Under the pieces are notes generated by a model, which saw only the letters and a list, made by a program, of their open reading frames with translations, did no database searches and was not told the DNA's origin. Of a stretch of 64,000 nucleotides of DNA, positions 9,075 through 17,341 are shown in pieces (the first letter of the stretch is position 1; each line of letters starts with the position of its first letter). The DNA is from Gallionella sp. (GTDB lineage: Bacteria > Pseudomonadota > Gammaproteobacteria > Burkholderiales > Gallionellaceae): contig JAQTTY010000001.1 in the NCBI GenBank assembly GCA_028710525.1, positions 149,855 to 213,854 of the forward strand, in the 5' to 3' direction. Position numbers and translations under genes: made by a program.

Positions 9075-9247
9075 ATTCTAAATGAGGATGGCGGGCGAGC
9101 GCGGCGGATTGTTGCAGCGGCGAAATAAATCCGCAATCAGCATGAAATATTACGCTGCCAAGCTGCGCGCATGAACGCCATCCAAATCATCGCAACTAAT
9201 ACCCCATCGCCAACAAGCGGCTACCTCGCGCATCTCGGAGGGTTGCT

Positions 9248-10066
9248 ATGAACACGCATCAAGTTCGTTCTATCTTCCTCTCCGACATCCATCTGGGCAC
9301 CAAGGCATGCCAAGCCGAGAATCTGTTGGACTTCATGAAGAACTATTCCTCGGAATATGTGTTCCTGCTCGGCGACATCGTCGATCTGTGGTCGATGAGT
9401 CGTGGTGGCGTGAGTTGGACGCCGGCGCAGAACACCTTCGTGCAGAAGATGCTGCGCCGCGCGCGCCATGGGGAGAAGGTGTTCTTCATTCCGGGTAACC
9501 ACGACGAAGCGATGCGCGAATATGTCGGCACTTCGTTCGGCGATGTCATGGTGGTGCACGAATATATCCACACTGCGGCGGACGGGCGTAAATATCTGTT
9601 GCTGCACGGCGACGAGTTCGATCAGGTCACCATGCATTACAAATGGGTCGCTATCCTCGGCGACATGGCTTACAACCTGCTGGTGCGCATCAATATCTAC
9701 CTGTCTTGGCTGCGCCGTACTTTTAAGATACACGGCTATTGGTCGTTGGCCGGTTACGCCAAACGCAAGATCAAGACCGCAGTGAACTTCATCTTCAATT
9801 TTGAGGATGCGGTCATGCATCACGCACGTGAACTGGGCATGGATGGCGCCATCTGTGGCCATATCCATTGGCCTGCCATCAAAGAGGTAGACGGCCTCAC
9901 CTATATCAATTGCGGCGATTGGGTGGATAGCTGCACCGCTATCGTCGAGCATCCGGACGGGCGCATGGAGTTGATCCATTGGGGCGTTGCACAACAGACC
10001 CAGCCGCTCAATTTACCTAAGCCGAAAGCAATCGAAACTGAAACCGAAGCCGAACTCACCGTCTAA
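9248..10066 (+). CDS. Metallophosphoesterase, PlcP-like phospholipase C (LpxH-related)
   Basis: The 272-residue calcineurin-type enzyme has all metal motifs: SDIH (12-15), GDIVD (42-46), GNHDE (83-87), HGD (120-122) and GHIH (204-207). It is often labelled UDP-2,3-diacylglucosamine hydrolase, but the C-terminal block (YINCGDWVDSCTAIVEH) and especially the partner gene fit the PlcP family better. PlcP degrades phosphatidylcholine or phosphatidylethanolamine to diacylglycerol under phosphate limitation. The next gene, 9 bp downstream, is a group 4 glycosyltransferase as in plcP-agt operons. The start has GGAGG. No membrane segment is obvious. The PlcP function is inferred from family and context. 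Confidence 0.75.
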   Translation: MNTHQVRSIFLSDIHLGTKACQAENLLDFMKNYSSEYVFLLGDIVDLWSMSRGGVSWTPAQNTFVQKMLRRARHGEKVFFIPGNHDEAMREYVGTSFGDVMVVHEYIHTAADGRKYLLLHGDEFDQVTMHYKWVAILGDMAYNLLVRINIYLSWLRRTFKIHGYWSLAGYAKRKIKTAVNFIFNFEDAVMHHARELGMDGAICGHIHWPAIKEVDGLTYINCGDWVDSCTAIVEHPDGRMELIHWGVAQQTQPLNLPKPKAIETETEAELTV

Positions 10067-10075
10067 AAAATTATT

Positions 10076-11260
10076 ATGAAGATACTGTTTCTCTCCGATG
10101 TCTATTTCCCGCGCGTCAACGGCGTGTCCACTTCCATTCAGACTTTCAGGCATAACCTGCGTCTGCTCGGCCACACTGTGCATCTGATCGCGCCTGACTA
10201 TCAGTCGGTCAGCGCCGACGAGAGCGACATCGTGCGTATCCCCGCCAGCGCTATCCCCTTGGACCCAGAAGATCGCTTGATGAGTTTTCGTGCCGTGATG
10301 AAACAAGTAGAACGCTTGCGCGCAGAGAACTACGACCTCATCCATGTGCAGACGCCCTTCGTTGCGCATTACCTAGGCACCAAGCTGGCACGTAAGCTGG
10401 GCATACCCTGCGTGGAGACCTATCACACCTTCTTCGAGGAATACCTCTACCACTACATTCCGTTGGTGCCCAAGCAAGTGATGCGCTCGCTGGCGAAACG
10501 ATTCTCGCGCCATCAGGGTAATAGCTTGCACGGCATGATCGTGCCCACCCAGCCCATGCAAAAAGTGCTGTGCGATTACGGCATCGTGACGCGCTCGGAA
10601 GTCATCTCCACCGGCATAGAAGCGGCCAGTTTCGAGCTAGGCGATAGAGCGTGGTTCCGCGAGAAATATCACATCGTGCAAGACCGCCCCATGCTGCTGT
10701 TCGTCGGGCGTGTGGCACACGAAAAGAACATCGGCTTCTTGCTCAAGATGCTGGTGCAAGTGCGCAAGGTCATCCCCGAAATATTGTTAGTCATCACCGG
10801 CGAAGGCCCAGCGCAGAAAAGTCTGGCGCACGCTAGCGTAGAACTAGGCTTGAGCGACAACGTGCAATTCATCGGCTATCTAGATAGAGAGAACGAGCTC
10901 AACAGCTGTTATCACTCTGCCGACATCTTCGTATTCTCCTCACGCACCGAGACCCAAGGTCTGGTGCTGCTAGAAGCAATGGCGCAAGGCACGGCGGTGG
11001 TATCGACCGCCGAGCTAGGCACACTAGAAGTGCTGCGCGAAGGCGAAGGTGTGTGGATTGCACCTGAAGAAGAGACCGAGTTCGCCGCCAAAGTCGTCAA
11101 GCTACTGCACGACCCCGAAGCTCGCGCGCAACTCGGTGCGGCAGGCCGCGACTACGCCCACACTTGGTCCGCTGCCAAACAAGCCGAACGTATGTTGGAT
11201 TTTTATGGGGAAGTGCTGAGTGCAGCAACGGTCGGTGTTGAAGAGTTGGTGCTGAGCTAG
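10076..11260 (+). CDS. GT4 glycosyltransferase, candidate diacylglycerol glycosyltransferase (Agt-like)
   Basis: The 394-residue protein has a GT-B fold. The N-terminal domain opens with ILFLSDVYFPRVNGVSTSI; the C-terminal Rossmann domain carries FVGRVAHEKNIGFLL (near 212-226) and the nucleotide-sugar site SRTETQGLVLLEAMAQGTAV (near 289-308, EX7E type). Relatives transfer glucose, mannose or glucuronate from nucleotide sugars to diacylglycerol or phosphatidylinositol. It follows the phosphoesterase by 9 bp, so the pair would turn phospholipid into diacylglycerol and then into glycolipid. No Shine-Dalgarno sequence precedes the ATG, which suggests coupling. The sugar donor and acceptor cannot be read from sequence. 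Confidence 0.8.
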   Translation: MKILFLSDVYFPRVNGVSTSIQTFRHNLRLLGHTVHLIAPDYQSVSADESDIVRIPASAIPLDPEDRLMSFRAVMKQVERLRAENYDLIHVQTPFVAHYLGTKLARKLGIPCVETYHTFFEEYLYHYIPLVPKQVMRSLAKRFSRHQGNSLHGMIVPTQPMQKVLCDYGIVTRSEVISTGIEAASFELGDRAWFREKYHIVQDRPMLLFVGRVAHEKNIGFLLKMLVQVRKVIPEILLVITGEGPAQKSLAHASVELGLSDNVQFIGYLDRENELNSCYHSADIFVFSSRTETQGLVLLEAMAQGTAVVSTAELGTLEVLREGEGVWIAPEEETEFAAKVVKLLHDPEARAQLGAAGRDYAHTWSAAKQAERMLDFYGEVLSAATVGVEELVLS

Positions 11261-11412
11261 GTGCGGTGGATTACGTGTGGTCAGTAGCCGCAGTTCAATT
11301 TGAAAAAATCATGCGATTGGGTGTCTCTTACTAACCCATAGCGGTCGTTGCTGAAAACAATTGCGATGCAGACCTCGTTAGCTAGAAAATCAGGAGTTGG
11401 ATGCTTGGTTGT

Positions 11413-12159
11413 TTACTTGCGCAGATTACTTGTCCAATTTTCTCTGGAAGCTTTGCCAAGTTCCCATCCTTTAAACCAAGCAGCTTTCATTACTTCTTGG
11501 TCATCGTCATAGGGGTTATCTTCTTTTTGCAAGCCATTTGAATAAGCCATCTTGCCTGCCTGAGTAATCCCATCATTCTTCCTAAATAATTTTGTGCGAA
11601 CTTTTTGAATCACAAAGATTGCAGCCCCACCCACGAGAATAAGTATTACCGCTCCAAAACCGCCAACACCTGCTTGCAAAACACCTTTAGAAATTCCTGC
11701 TGAATTAGATATTGCGGGGGGCGATGCGATACATTCGCCCGATGAAATCCTGATCGATGTGAATTTCTCGCCATTTTTGTCGAAGTAATCATAAAGCATG
11801 GGAATTTTAAATCTCCTGGCCGCTTCCATGCTGCTATTCGTGCATAAGTTATTTAGCAAGTCTGGACGTGTTTTGGCGTTAAAGGCATCTACGTCAATCT
11901 CGTCAACTGAACTATTTACGAACGTGTAACGGTAATGGAATTCGCCATTTTCACCAGAAACGCTATCACCTCTTAAGTCAGCGCTATACATCTTTGGAAG
12001 ATTCTTGTTAAGAATTTCAGCGGACTGCAACAATTCACGCTCCACCTCCATTTTTTCAGCCTCGTTGCGATAGTTACCCGCAATGGCTGGTGTTATCCAC
12101 ATAAGCAAAATAAAAGCTGCAAGATTGACGCCAAGAATTTCTTGATAAGCTGGCTTCAT
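11413..12159 (-). CDS. Membrane protein of unknown function with RMF/CrpP-like C-terminal motif
   Basis: The protein has 248 residues: a signal peptide or first membrane helix (residues 9-27, ending AIAG), an outer domain to about 150, a second helix (near 163-183, GVGGFGAVILILVGGAAIFV), and a cytoplasmic tail. The tail has the spacing seen in ribosome modulation factor and CrpP proteins: a glycine-bearing helix (AYSNG), NPY, then AWFKGWELG. The ribosome binding site AAGGTG supports the ATG at 12159. It lies last in a three-gene operon of AT-richer DNA. The overall function is unknown; the RMF resemblance is short and inferred by eye. Confidence 0.6.
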   Translation of the reverse strand: MKPAYQEILGVNLAAFILLMWITPAIAGNYRNEAEKMEVERELLQSAEILNKNLPKMYSADLRGDSVSGENGEFHYRYTFVNSSVDEIDVDAFNAKTRPDLLNNLCTNSSMEAARRFKIPMLYDYFDKNGEKFTSIRISSGECIASPPAISNSAGISKGVLQAGVGGFGAVILILVGGAAIFVIQKVRTKLFRKNDGITQAGKMAYSNGLQKEDNPYDDDQEVMKAAWFKGWELGKASRENWTSNLRK

Positions 12160-12199
12160 TAGTCACCTTTCGAAAAGTAATTCATAGGCCGCATACCCT

Positions 12200-12661
12200 C
12201 TACCCTATAAAGTTAATAAACCATTTAATAGGAAGAGTGGCCCACAAAATTGTGATAGTAGCCGCTATGATCATAACTGAAAGAATAAGAATATTTTTTA
12301 AGGCTGATGAATTCGGATCAACTAAAACCAATCTATCTTGTGGGGGTAGCTTGGAATTCGACCAAATCACTTGAGCGGTTTTAAATATAAACAGCCACGC
12401 TACCGAGCTGAATATTATTTTTATAGCCGTCTGTTCGAGGCGGTGCTCATTTAGATAAGCCGATGCAATGACAAAAAGCAAGATAACTAGAATAAAGCCA
12501 ACCCATATCGCAGCAAATTTATTAGCTCCAGATTCTTTGGGTTTATGCCTTGAGGAGGCAGGTTTGTACTTGCCAGTCCCATCACACTTAATGCAAATCA
12601 TATTGCGATGATGTCCATCGCCATTGCAGTAAGGGCACTCTGTATCATTAGTCGCACTCAT
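12200..12661 (-). CDS. Small membrane protein with DnaJ-like zinc-ribbon N-terminus
   Basis: The product is 153 residues. Residues 9-30 hold two CxxC motifs in the DnaJ cysteine-rich pattern (CPYCNGDG and CIKCDGTG), expected to bind one zinc ion. A lysine-rich linker and three hydrophobic helices follow (near 51-68, 80-97 and 125-150). The ATG overlaps the stop of the 188-residue gene by four bases, so both are translated together. The family is not recognised. The zinc ribbon may anchor a membrane complex made with its operon neighbours. Confidence 0.6.
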   Translation of the reverse strand: MSATNDTECPYCNGDGHHRNMICIKCDGTGKYKPASSRHKPKESGANKFAAIWVGFILVILLFVIASAYLNEHRLEQTAIKIIFSSVAWLFIFKTAQVIWSNSKLPPQDRLVLVDPNSSALKNILILSVMIIAATITILWATLPIKWFINFIG

Positions 12662-13224
12662 TCGCCCAGCCCCATTCCGAAAATCGCATTTGTTTTTACA
12701 TACGCCTTATTGGATTCATATAAAAACCAGCCGCCCCCAACAATATGACGGTGAGCAAAACTTAATTCACCAAGATCACGTTGAAGTAGAAGGTAATGGC
12801 AAGACAAACCTTCTTCTGGAATATTGCCTCCGTAAGAAACAATGTCACCAAGCTTAGCTCGGTCTCCTTTGCGCTCAACCTTTTCAAGAAAAACGTTATG
12901 CCATTCAGGCAATACAAACAGATCCCCCATGCGCACCCCCATGTAAGGAATATGAACTTCCCCACCCCAATCGCCAGGATCGAAAGAGAGGCCAGTTTCG
13001 GGCCCGGAGAGTGTGAACGCTACCTGCTTGTGTAAATTTGATAGATGAGAACGGTGCACTTGCTCTTTAACCAGCACGCGCCAGACTTCGCTATTGTTGA
13101 AAGGGAAACACACTGACTGCACATCAATGAGCCTAATTAATTCACCAATCAGCGAAATGACAAATTCTGGCAGCACTTCCTCAGGTTGGCCTGTATTAAA
13201 AACTGGATACTCATCATCTGTCAT
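12658..13224 (-). CDS. Hypothetical soluble protein, first gene of AT-rich operon
   Basis: This 188-residue protein has no signal peptide or membrane segment and is of mixed helix/strand composition. I do not recognise a family or catalytic motif. A strong ribosome binding site (GGAGGAAAG) fixes the ATG at 13224. It is followed by the zinc-ribbon membrane protein with an ATGA overlap. The lower GC content of the operon than its surroundings suggests horizontal transfer. Confidence 0.6.
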   Translation of the reverse strand: MTDDEYPVFNTGQPEEVLPEFVISLIGELIRLIDVQSVCFPFNNSEVWRVLVKEQVHRSHLSNLHKQVAFTLSGPETGLSFDPGDWGGEVHIPYMGVRMGDLFVLPEWHNVFLEKVERKGDRAKLGDIVSYGGNIPEEGLSCHYLLLQRDLGELSFAHRHIVGGGWFLYESNKAYVKTNAIFGMGLGE

Positions 13225-13564
13225 AACTTTCCTCCATTTAGAATTTAAGGTGCAGAGTTGGTACGGTCCAGTATGTCTACGGTAACTTCGGGGGCGTGAA
13301 GCTTATCAAATTGAATCCCTTGAGCTGCGCTTAGTAGGAAATAGCTCAACAGCAAATTCCAGATAACCTAAAAATTTACACATAGAAAATCCTTTGCAAC
13401 TAAAGAGGGCAGTATCGTATTTATCTTGAAATAGATTCATGCTCACACGCAATCTCGCCCTTGCGGCGGGACAATATGCCTAATGGCCTACATCCAGCCT
13501 ATATATTTGGATGTCCGGTTCTGGCCGATTTGAGTCCTTCGGTAGTATGCCGCAATATCATCTA
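13225..13564. other. Non-coding stretch, with a possible small (frameshifted) secreted-peptide ORF
   Basis: Most of this stretch shows nothing recognisable. On the minus strand, an AAGGA site precedes an ATG at 13383 that opens a 25-codon ORF ending at 13306. The frame one base over continues as a hydrophobic leader (LLLSYFLLSAAQG) and a short tail (KLHAPEVTVDILDRTNSAP) ending just before the 13224 gene. This could be a broken small secreted protein or coincidence. Confidence 0.25.
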
Positions 13565-15232
13565 TCAACTCTCTTCCAATGCCGACACTTTCTTATACAG
13601 CCATCCACCAAGGTACAGGCTTGCGCCCAGTACGGCCAAGCTGGCGATGCGTATCAGCGGGGTAGCGAGGGCGATGTCGTAGAGCAGGGCTTTGAATATC
13701 GAGGCAGCGAAGATCAGCAAGGATGATTGGCCGAGTATCTTGTCGCGGAATTTGAGAGACAGCATCAAACAGCCTAAGGCCAGCACGCCCCAGCTCAGTG
13801 AGACCAAGAAGCGGTTGTCGAACAGTTGCATCGCCCAGGCCATCAGCGCGATATGTCCCGCATACAGCGCGATCCTCGCCAACTCTTTCATGCCGACACG
13901 GTCGCGCAATAGATGGAAACCCAGATACAACTCGGCCGCGTAGCACAGGCCCAGTAGTTGATGCGCGGCTACGTTGTTGTCATGGGGCAACGCATCGCCC
14001 ACTAGCAGGCGGAAATAATTAGCGAGGAAGATCAGCGCCACGGCCAGCCACAGCGGTGTGCCCGGGGCTTTGGCATCGCCGCGTACATAGGCGTAGGCAC
14101 CTAGTAACGGCACGACTAGCAGCCCTACCCAAGGTGCCCAGTGCGCCGAAACCGATTCGACATACACGGCATGCACCAACACCAAGGCGACATACGAGCT
14201 GAGCAGGATGCGTCCGCCGCTCAGGTCGCGTTTCAGCACGCGATAGACGATGAAGTAGCAGGCCAGCAACACCGCCGCGCTGCCCACCGCGACCCAAGGT
14301 GCGATGGCGGGAACATGTGTATCGAGTATGTGATATTGGACGAAATAGAACAGCACCAAGGCTGGGATATGCGCGTAGGCGGTGCGCTCCGACATATTCT
14401 CGATGCGCAAGCTGAATAGTGTGGCGGCGGTGACGAAGATGGCGAAGTGCACGGTCTGGAACACCAGCGCTTCCAGCCAAGCATCGCGCATCGTGGCACT
14501 CCACATCACATCGAAGATCACCAGCGCCAGATACATCGCCAGCATATACACGGCGCGCTCGCGCACCCATAGTGCGAACACCGAGAACAGCACACTCCAG
14601 CAAGCGAAGTAGAGGATGAGATCGGTAATGCTGTAGCTATGGTCACCGAGGAACAGCGGCGCAGTGTACGAGCCCAGCACCGCGAACAATGCATACATCT
14701 CGCTCATGAATAAACGGTTCAACCATAACGCGAGTAGACACACGGCCATGATGCCCGCACCGGCGGCAGTGGTGCCGAGTAGGTGGTAGTAGTTGTGCGC
14801 GCCATACAGTGCAAGGAACAGCACCACGATGCCGGTCGCCGGTAGCAGGCTGGCGTAATGCATGTCTTTCTCGCGCAGCAACAGCCCCGCGCCTATACAC
14901 ACCGCGCCGCCCAACATCGCCAGCAGCACTTGTCGCAGCGGCGTGAGCCAACCTGCGTCTATGGCCAACATCACCAGATACACCGAGGCCATCACCAACG
15001 CCGTCGCGCCCGCCCAACCAAGCAGATTAGTTACGGGGAAGGATGGTGCGCTAGACACGAAGGCCTTGCGCGCCAACGGTGGAGAAGAGGGTGGTGGCGC
15101 AGTGCGTGTGATCGGCTCAGGAGCTGCTGGTGCAGCGGCGCGTTTGGCCTGTGGCGAAGCGTTGTTATGTATCCACGCTTCTATCGCCGCGATGCGGGCA
15201 TCGAGTTGTTTCAGGTGTTCGTCGTTATCCAT
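13565..15232 (-). CDS. DUF2339 multi-pass membrane protein
   Basis: The 555-residue protein begins with a short acidic coiled segment (MDNDEHLKQLDARIAAIEAW), a proline/alanine-rich linker, then some sixteen or more hydrophobic helices to the C-terminus, the layout of DUF2339 proteins. Their function is unknown. The start at 15232 is chosen because AGGGGG precedes it and because the longer reading upstream is the antisense of the ParE toxin gene. It follows the toxin-antitoxin pair by 31 bp but is probably an independent chromosomal gene. Confidence 0.82.
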   Translation of the reverse strand: MDNDEHLKQLDARIAAIEAWIHNNASPQAKRAAAPAAPEPITRTAPPPSSPPLARKAFVSSAPSFPVTNLLGWAGATALVMASVYLVMLAIDAGWLTPLRQVLLAMLGGAVCIGAGLLLREKDMHYASLLPATGIVVLFLALYGAHNYYHLLGTTAAGAGIMAVCLLALWLNRLFMSEMYALFAVLGSYTAPLFLGDHSYSITDLILYFACWSVLFSVFALWVRERAVYMLAMYLALVIFDVMWSATMRDAWLEALVFQTVHFAIFVTAATLFSLRIENMSERTAYAHIPALVLFYFVQYHILDTHVPAIAPWVAVGSAAVLLACYFIVYRVLKRDLSGGRILLSSYVALVLVHAVYVESVSAHWAPWVGLLVVPLLGAYAYVRGDAKAPGTPLWLAVALIFLANYFRLLVGDALPHDNNVAAHQLLGLCYAAELYLGFHLLRDRVGMKELARIALYAGHIALMAWAMQLFDNRFLVSLSWGVLALGCLMLSLKFRDKILGQSSLLIFAASIFKALLYDIALATPLIRIASLAVLGASLYLGGWLYKKVSALEES

Positions 15233-15263
15233 GTTTCCCCCTGAACTATTTACTGCAGAGTAA

Positions 15264-15593
15264 TTAGCGAGCCATGCGGCCCAGCAATATCGTTTGTAAT
15301 TCGCGCCGACTATCAAGTACGGCCATGACCAAAACGCGATGATTTTCGACGCGGTAGATGATGCGCCAGGGCGCACTGTTGAGTTCGCGATATTGCGAGA
15401 TGCCGGTGTCCAATAGTTCGGGAACGACGCGCCCTCGATTCGGCAAAGTCGCCAGCAGTTGAGCTTTGGCTTGCAGTCTGTCCAAGACATGCAGTGCATC
15501 TTCGAGATTGTCCTGCGCGATGAAATCGATGATCTCGGTCAGATCTTGCTGTGCCGTGTGCGTCCACGCCACTTGATAGGTTTTGTTAGCCAC
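15264..15593 (-). CDS. ParE/RelE superfamily toxin
   Basis: The 109-residue protein has the family pattern: an N-terminal strand and two helices (WTHTAQQDLTEIIDFIAQDN), a central LPNRGRVVPEL, then the strands WRIIYRVENHRVLVMAVLDSR. ParE members poison gyrase and RelE members cleave mRNA; the sequence is closer to the ParE/RelE 'plasmid stabilisation' group, so the target is open. It begins with GTG at 15593 and overlaps the antitoxin gene by eight bases, the normal order with antitoxin first. Confidence 0.85.
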   Translation of the reverse strand: MANKTYQVAWTHTAQQDLTEIIDFIAQDNLEDALHVLDRLQAKAQLLATLPNRGRVVPELLDTGISQYRELNSAPWRIIYRVENHRVLVMAVLDSRRELQTILLGRMAR

Positions 15594-15867
15594 GTTGTTT
15601 CTGTTGTTTCAGCAAGCTGGCGCGCAGCGAGTCAAACACTTTGCCTTGCGGGGTGACCTGTTCCTTGCGTGCATCGGCTTCGCCTTGCACCATCATCTTC
15701 AACATCAAAAAGGCTTGTTGCTGGGCACGATAGGTCGCGTAGTCCTGAACGACGGCGCTGGCCGAACCGTTCTGCGTCAGGATGATGTTTGCACCGCCGC
15801 GTGTCTCTTGTAGCAAGCGACTGGCGGAGGTCTTGAAGTCGGTCAGGCTGATGATCTGCTCTTGCAT
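15586..15867 (-). CDS. Phd/YefM family antitoxin
   Basis: The 93-residue protein has an N-terminal Phd/YefM DNA-binding fold (ISLTDFKTSASRLLQE, then IILTQNGSASAVVQDYATY) and a helical C-terminal tail, expected to be disordered until it wraps the toxin. It is followed by the ParE/RelE toxin with an eight-base overlap. Family members repress their own operon by binding palindromes near the start; I did not identify a clear operator in the 80 bp upstream. Confidence 0.85.
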   Translation of the reverse strand: MQEQIISLTDFKTSASRLLQETRGGANIILTQNGSASAVVQDYATYRAQQQAFLMLKMMVQGEADARKEQVTPQGKVFDSLRASLLKQQKQRG

Positions 15868-15947
15868 ATTAGGTCACCGAATAAGGTTCGAATACGGTCA
15901 TTCTAATCGGGTGCGAGTAAAAGACAAAGTCGGTTGAATATTACGCC

Positions 15948-16745
15948 TTAAGGCATCTCCATCGCCTTGGGTATCTGATAGTCGGGGTAGCGTTTCTTGA
16001 ATGCGACCAGTTCTTTCTTGGCTTCTTCTAGTTTGTCCACTTGTTGCAATGCTTTGATCTGTTTCAGCCAATCCTCGGGGTTGAGTGTCGCATCCTTAGC
16101 TTTGAGCAGCTGGTCGGCAATCACAGGTGTGGCGGCCATGCGCGCTGCGGGAGCCGCGCTGACTTGTCCGCTAGCCATGGCCTGACGTTCTTCCAAAGCC
16201 GCGACTTCATTGATCTTCGCTGTGCTGCGCAGATCGGCTAGGTCGGACATAGCCACACTGGGCGCTGCCGGTGCCGGTGCTGCGACAGGTGCTGCTGCCA
16301 TAGCCACTTTGTCTGCATCCTGTTTGGCATAGGTTGCTGCAGCCATCTTCTTGCTGGTTTCGTTTGTCGTTTCGGTTTTGCGTGCGCGTAGCTTGGATTC
16401 TGCTTGAGTAACTGGCTCGGGCGCGACGCTGGTGGGCATAGGCAGGTTACGTTCCATCGCCACGCTCGCGACTTGCGGTGCTTGCATCAGTGCGTCGTCT
16501 TTCATCATCGCGGGCAGTTGTAAGCCAGCCATCACCATGATGAACACGGTAGCGACCAAACCCAGCGGCATGGCCCAGCGACGTTTCGGCACGACAGCAG
16601 GTCGCGCATAAACGGCTCTATGCGCTTGGGCGAGGATGGCGGCATCTAGATGAGCGGGTGGCGCGATGTCATCCGCGTCGGCATAGGCGCGCGACAGCTC
16701 GCTCCCGCCTTTCAGATAGTCATCCAACTCTTTATCCCTACTCAT
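15948..16745 (-). CDS. Putative anti-sigma factor, single-pass membrane protein
   Basis: The 265-residue protein overlaps the ECF sigma gene by four bases (ATGA). The cytoplasmic N-terminus (residues 1-55) starts SRDKELDDYLKGGSELSRAY, a single membrane helix lies near 58-76, and a long alanine-rich, low-complexity periplasmic part is followed by a C-terminal helix pair. No HxxxCxxC zinc motif is present, so it is not a ZAS-type anti-sigma. The role is inferred from position and topology; the overlap with the sigma factor is the main evidence. Confidence 0.65.
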   Translation of the reverse strand: MSRDKELDDYLKGGSELSRAYADADDIAPPAHLDAAILAQAHRAVYARPAVVPKRRWAMPLGLVATVFIMVMAGLQLPAMMKDDALMQAPQVASVAMERNLPMPTSVAPEPVTQAESKLRARKTETTNETSKKMAAATYAKQDADKVAMAAAPVAAPAPAAPSVAMSDLADLRSTAKINEVAALEERQAMASGQVSAAPAARMAATPVIADQLLKAKDATLNPEDWLKQIKALQQVDKLEEAKKELVAFKKRYPDYQIPKAMEMP

Positions 16746-17314
16746 CGCAGACCTCTCAATCCATCGCGCAACTTGGCGACCGCGTAGCGCAATCGGCTCT
16801 TGGCCGTCTCAGTGTTCACGCCGGTTGCGGCGGCAATCTCCTCGAGTGACATGTCGGCCTCTTCGCGCAGCAGGAAAGCTTCGCGTTGCACGGCGGGCAG
16901 CGCAGCCACGGCGTTGACGATAGTCTCTATCACACGCTTGCGCGCCACTTGTTCATCAGGCTCATCGTCAGACGCAGCGGGCAGTTGTTGCACCAGACTG
17001 TCACCCTCATCGTTCTCTGCATCCAGCGACAGCGCAGCTTCGGGCGTCTGGCGGATATGGTCTATCACACGGTGGTGCGCGATCTGGTATAGAAAGGTGC
17101 TGAACTTCGCGCTGGGCTGATAGCGCTCGCGACTGCGGATGAGATTGCTCCACACTTCTTGGAACAACTCATCCGCCAGACTTTGGTTCTTCACCAGCCG
17201 CAACAGGTAGCGGTATAGCCCGCCCTTGTGGCGGTGATACAGGACATCGAAAGCCCCTGCATCCCCGTCACGATAGCGTTCCATCAAACTCTCGTCGGCC
17301 ACCTCATTATTCAT
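16742..17314 (-). CDS. ECF-type RNA polymerase sigma factor
   Basis: The 190-residue protein has region 2 (residues 12-80, with DELFQEVWSNLI and FSTFLYQIAHHRVIDHIR) and region 4 (near 130-185, LPAVQREAFLLREEADMSLE and TVNTETAKSRL-type helix-turn-helix). The acidic linker between them is longer than usual. It heads an operon with a putative membrane anti-sigma factor and, 27 bp further upstream on the same strand, a VWA lipoprotein. This order (VWA protein, sigma, anti-sigma) suggests control of an envelope function. Confidence 0.85.
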   Translation of the reverse strand: MNNEVADESLMERYRDGDAGAFDVLYHRHKGGLYRYLLRLVKNQSLADELFQEVWSNLIRSRERYQPSAKFSTFLYQIAHHRVIDHIRQTPEAALSLDAENDEGDSLVQQLPAASDDEPDEQVARKRVIETIVNAVAALPAVQREAFLLREEADMSLEEIAAATGVNTETAKSRLRYAVAKLRDGLRGLR

Positions 17315-17341
17315 GAGGCGGGAGTATAGGGGAGCAGATGG

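Noticed and set aside
9075..9247. Pho box upstream of the PlcP-like gene
   Set aside because: No pair of CTGTCAT-type half sites with the right spacing was found; phosphate control is therefore not claimed from sequence.
15233..15499. N-terminal extension of the DUF2339 protein
   Set aside because: It overlaps the ParE toxin gene in another frame; AGGGGG marks the start at 15232.
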